6,593 nt of DNA from assembly GCA_038231615.1 (NCBI GenBank), contig JBBRLA010000501.1, positions 1 through 6,593 on the forward strand, in the 5' to 3' direction. A model generated the notes under the pieces. That model had not been told where the DNA came from. It ran no database searches and worked only from the letters and a program-made list of their open reading frames with translations. Origin of the DNA: JBBRLA01 sp038231615. Lineage in GTDB: Bacteria; Myxococcota_A; Polyangia; Palsa-1104; JAEUJZ01. The position numbers and the translations under genes are program-made. Below, in pieces: positions 5,770-6,593 of the stretch. The stretch's first letter is position 1. Each line of letters starts with the position of its first letter.

Positions 5770-6593
5770 GGGATCACCGAGCCGTGGTACAGGGCGCCGC
5801 GGAGTATTGCCAGAAGCTGACCAAGCGCAGCCAGTCGAACTTCTACTACGCCTTCCTTTTCCTGCCGAAAAACCGGCGCGAGGGGCTGTACACGGTCTAC
5901 GCTTACTGCCGCCTGATCGACGACATCGTCGACGGCGACGCACCGCTGGAAAAGAAGCGGAGCGAACTGCTAAAATGGCGCGAGACGGTCGAGCAGGCCT
6001 TCCGTGACGACACCCCGCCAAAGCACCTGGTGGAGCACCCGGTGGCACAGCGGCTGAGGCAGGCCCACCGCGAGTTCGGCCTGCGAAAGGAGGACGCCCT
6101 GGCCATCATCGATGGCTGCGAGATGGACCTGTCCACCACCCGCTACCGCACCTTCGCCGACCTGCGCTTATACTGTTACCGCGTCGCCTCCGCCGTCGGC
6201 CTGATGTGCATCGAACTCTTTGGTTACAAAAACCCCCGGGCCCGCGACTACGCCGTCCACCTGGGGCTGGCCCTGCAACTGACCAACATCCTCCGCGACG
6301 TGGCCGAGGACGCCGCCCGGGGCCGCATCTACCTCCCCGAAGAAGACCTGGCCACTTTCGGCGTCCGTGAACAAGACCTTCTCGCCGGCAACGGTCACCG
6401 CACGGACGCGGTCCTCCGGCTGCTGCACTTTCAGGCACAGCGCGCCCGCGCCCACTATGCCCACGCCCGCGCCGCCCTCGCCGATGAGGACCGCCACAGC
6501 CTGCTGGTCGCCGAGATCATGGGCGACATCTACTACGCCCTGCTGTGCAAGATCGAGCGCGGTGGCTTCGATGTCCTTGGCGCGGGCAAGATC
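5766..6593 (+). CDS. hpnD: Presqualene diphosphate synthase HpnD (3' end outside window)
   Basis: Mg-dependent condensation of two farnesyl diphosphates to presqualene diphosphate, the substrate of HpnC. The frame is open from ATG 5766 to the last base; the 276 residues present are nearly a full-length protein (usually about 280-310). Motifs: SNFYYAFLFLPKNRREGLY, typical of the HpnD/phytoene-synthase branch; YCRLIDDIVD with the first aspartate motif D52-DIV-D56; GCEMDL near 117-122; YCYRVASAVGLM (136-147); and LTNILRDVAEDAARGRIYLPEEDL with the second motif D178-VAE-D182. ATG 5766 overlaps the hpnC stop (ATGA). No Shine-Dalgarno is evident, so expression is probably coupled to hpnC. Phytoene synthase (CrtB) is a close relative; the tandem arrangement with HpnC favours HpnD. 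It shares fold and motifs with HpnC, so the two are ancient paralogues. Confidence 0.88.
   Translation, partial: MRDHRAVVQGAAEYCQKLTKRSQSNFYYAFLFLPKNRREGLYTVYAYCRLIDDIVDGDAPLEKKRSELLKWRETVEQAFRDDTPPKHLVEHPVAQRLRQAHREFGLRKEDALAIIDGCEMDLSTTRYRTFADLRLYCYRVASAVGLMCIELFGYKNPRARDYAVHLGLALQLTNILRDVAEDAARGRIYLPEEDLATFGVREQDLLAGNGHRTDAVLRLLHFQAQRARAHYAHARAALADEDRHSLLVAEIMGDIYYALLCKIERGGFDVLGAGKI

Larger units (their letters stand above)
1..6593 (+). other. Mevalonate-to-triterpene operon (fni-mvk-mvaD-mvaK2-mvaA-hpnC-hpnD)
   Basis: Seven co-directional genes with junctions of ATGA overlap (477-480, 1475-1478, 4792-4795, 5766-5769), a 14-base gap (2489-2502) and a 1-base gap (3451). No stretch is long enough for an internal promoter outside coding sequence, and no terminator hairpin with a T-run is seen. 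A single transcript entering from the left and leaving to the right is the simplest reading. The set covers HMG-CoA to IPP/DMAPP and FPP to hydroxysqualene, lacking only FPP synthase between them. Confidence 0.85.

Noticed and set aside
4354..6048. Long minus-strand open frame (564 codons) opposite mvaA/hpnC/hpnD
   Set aside because: Shadow of well-supported plus-strand genes; no domain is recognisable and GC-rich codon structure explains the lack of stops.

Overview
The window is a compact, very GC-rich bacterial operon, all on the + strand, for making isoprenoid precursors and joining them into a C30 triterpene. Seven genes lie end to end with no intergenic space of any size: the 3' half of fni (type 2 IPP isomerase), mvk (mevalonate kinase), mvaD (mevalonate diphosphate decarboxylase), mvaK2 (phosphomevalonate kinase), mvaA (class II HMG-CoA reductase), hpnC and hpnD (the paired squalene-synthase-like enzymes). 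hpnD runs off the right edge.

Layout: fni 1-480 (5' end missing), mvk 477-1478, mvaD 1475-2488, mvaK2 2503-3450, mvaA 3452-4795, hpnC 4792-5769, hpnD 5766-6593 (3' end missing). Four of the six junctions are ATGA stop/start overlaps, one has a 1-base gap and one a 14-base gap. This implies one transcript with translational coupling. No promoter, terminator, RNA gene, IS element or CRISPR array is visible; any promoter should lie upstream of base 1.

How the genes fit together: MvaA makes mevalonate from HMG-CoA. Mvk and MvaK2 phosphorylate it twice, MvaD decarboxylates the diphosphate to IPP, and Fni interconverts IPP and DMAPP. An FPP synthase encoded elsewhere would supply FPP. HpnD would condense two FPP to presqualene diphosphate, and HpnC would turn that into hydroxysqualene. 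HpnE (reduction to squalene), HMG-CoA synthase (mvaS) and FPP synthase are not in the window; hpnE could follow hpnD beyond the right edge.

Organism: the strongly G/C-ending codons, a full bacterial mevalonate pathway with a type 2 isomerase and class II reductase, and HpnC/HpnD enzymes suggest a high-GC bacterium. Myxobacteria and their relatives (Myxococcota) would be my first guess, because they use the mevalonate pathway and such genes are clustered there. This is inference, and other high-GC phyla are not excluded.

The least ordinary piece is at the mvk/mvaD junction. A 30-base GC-rich unit, each copy able to form a 6-bp hairpin, is tandemly duplicated there. It supplies the C-terminal tail of Mvk and abuts the mvaD start codon, which has no Shine-Dalgarno of its own.
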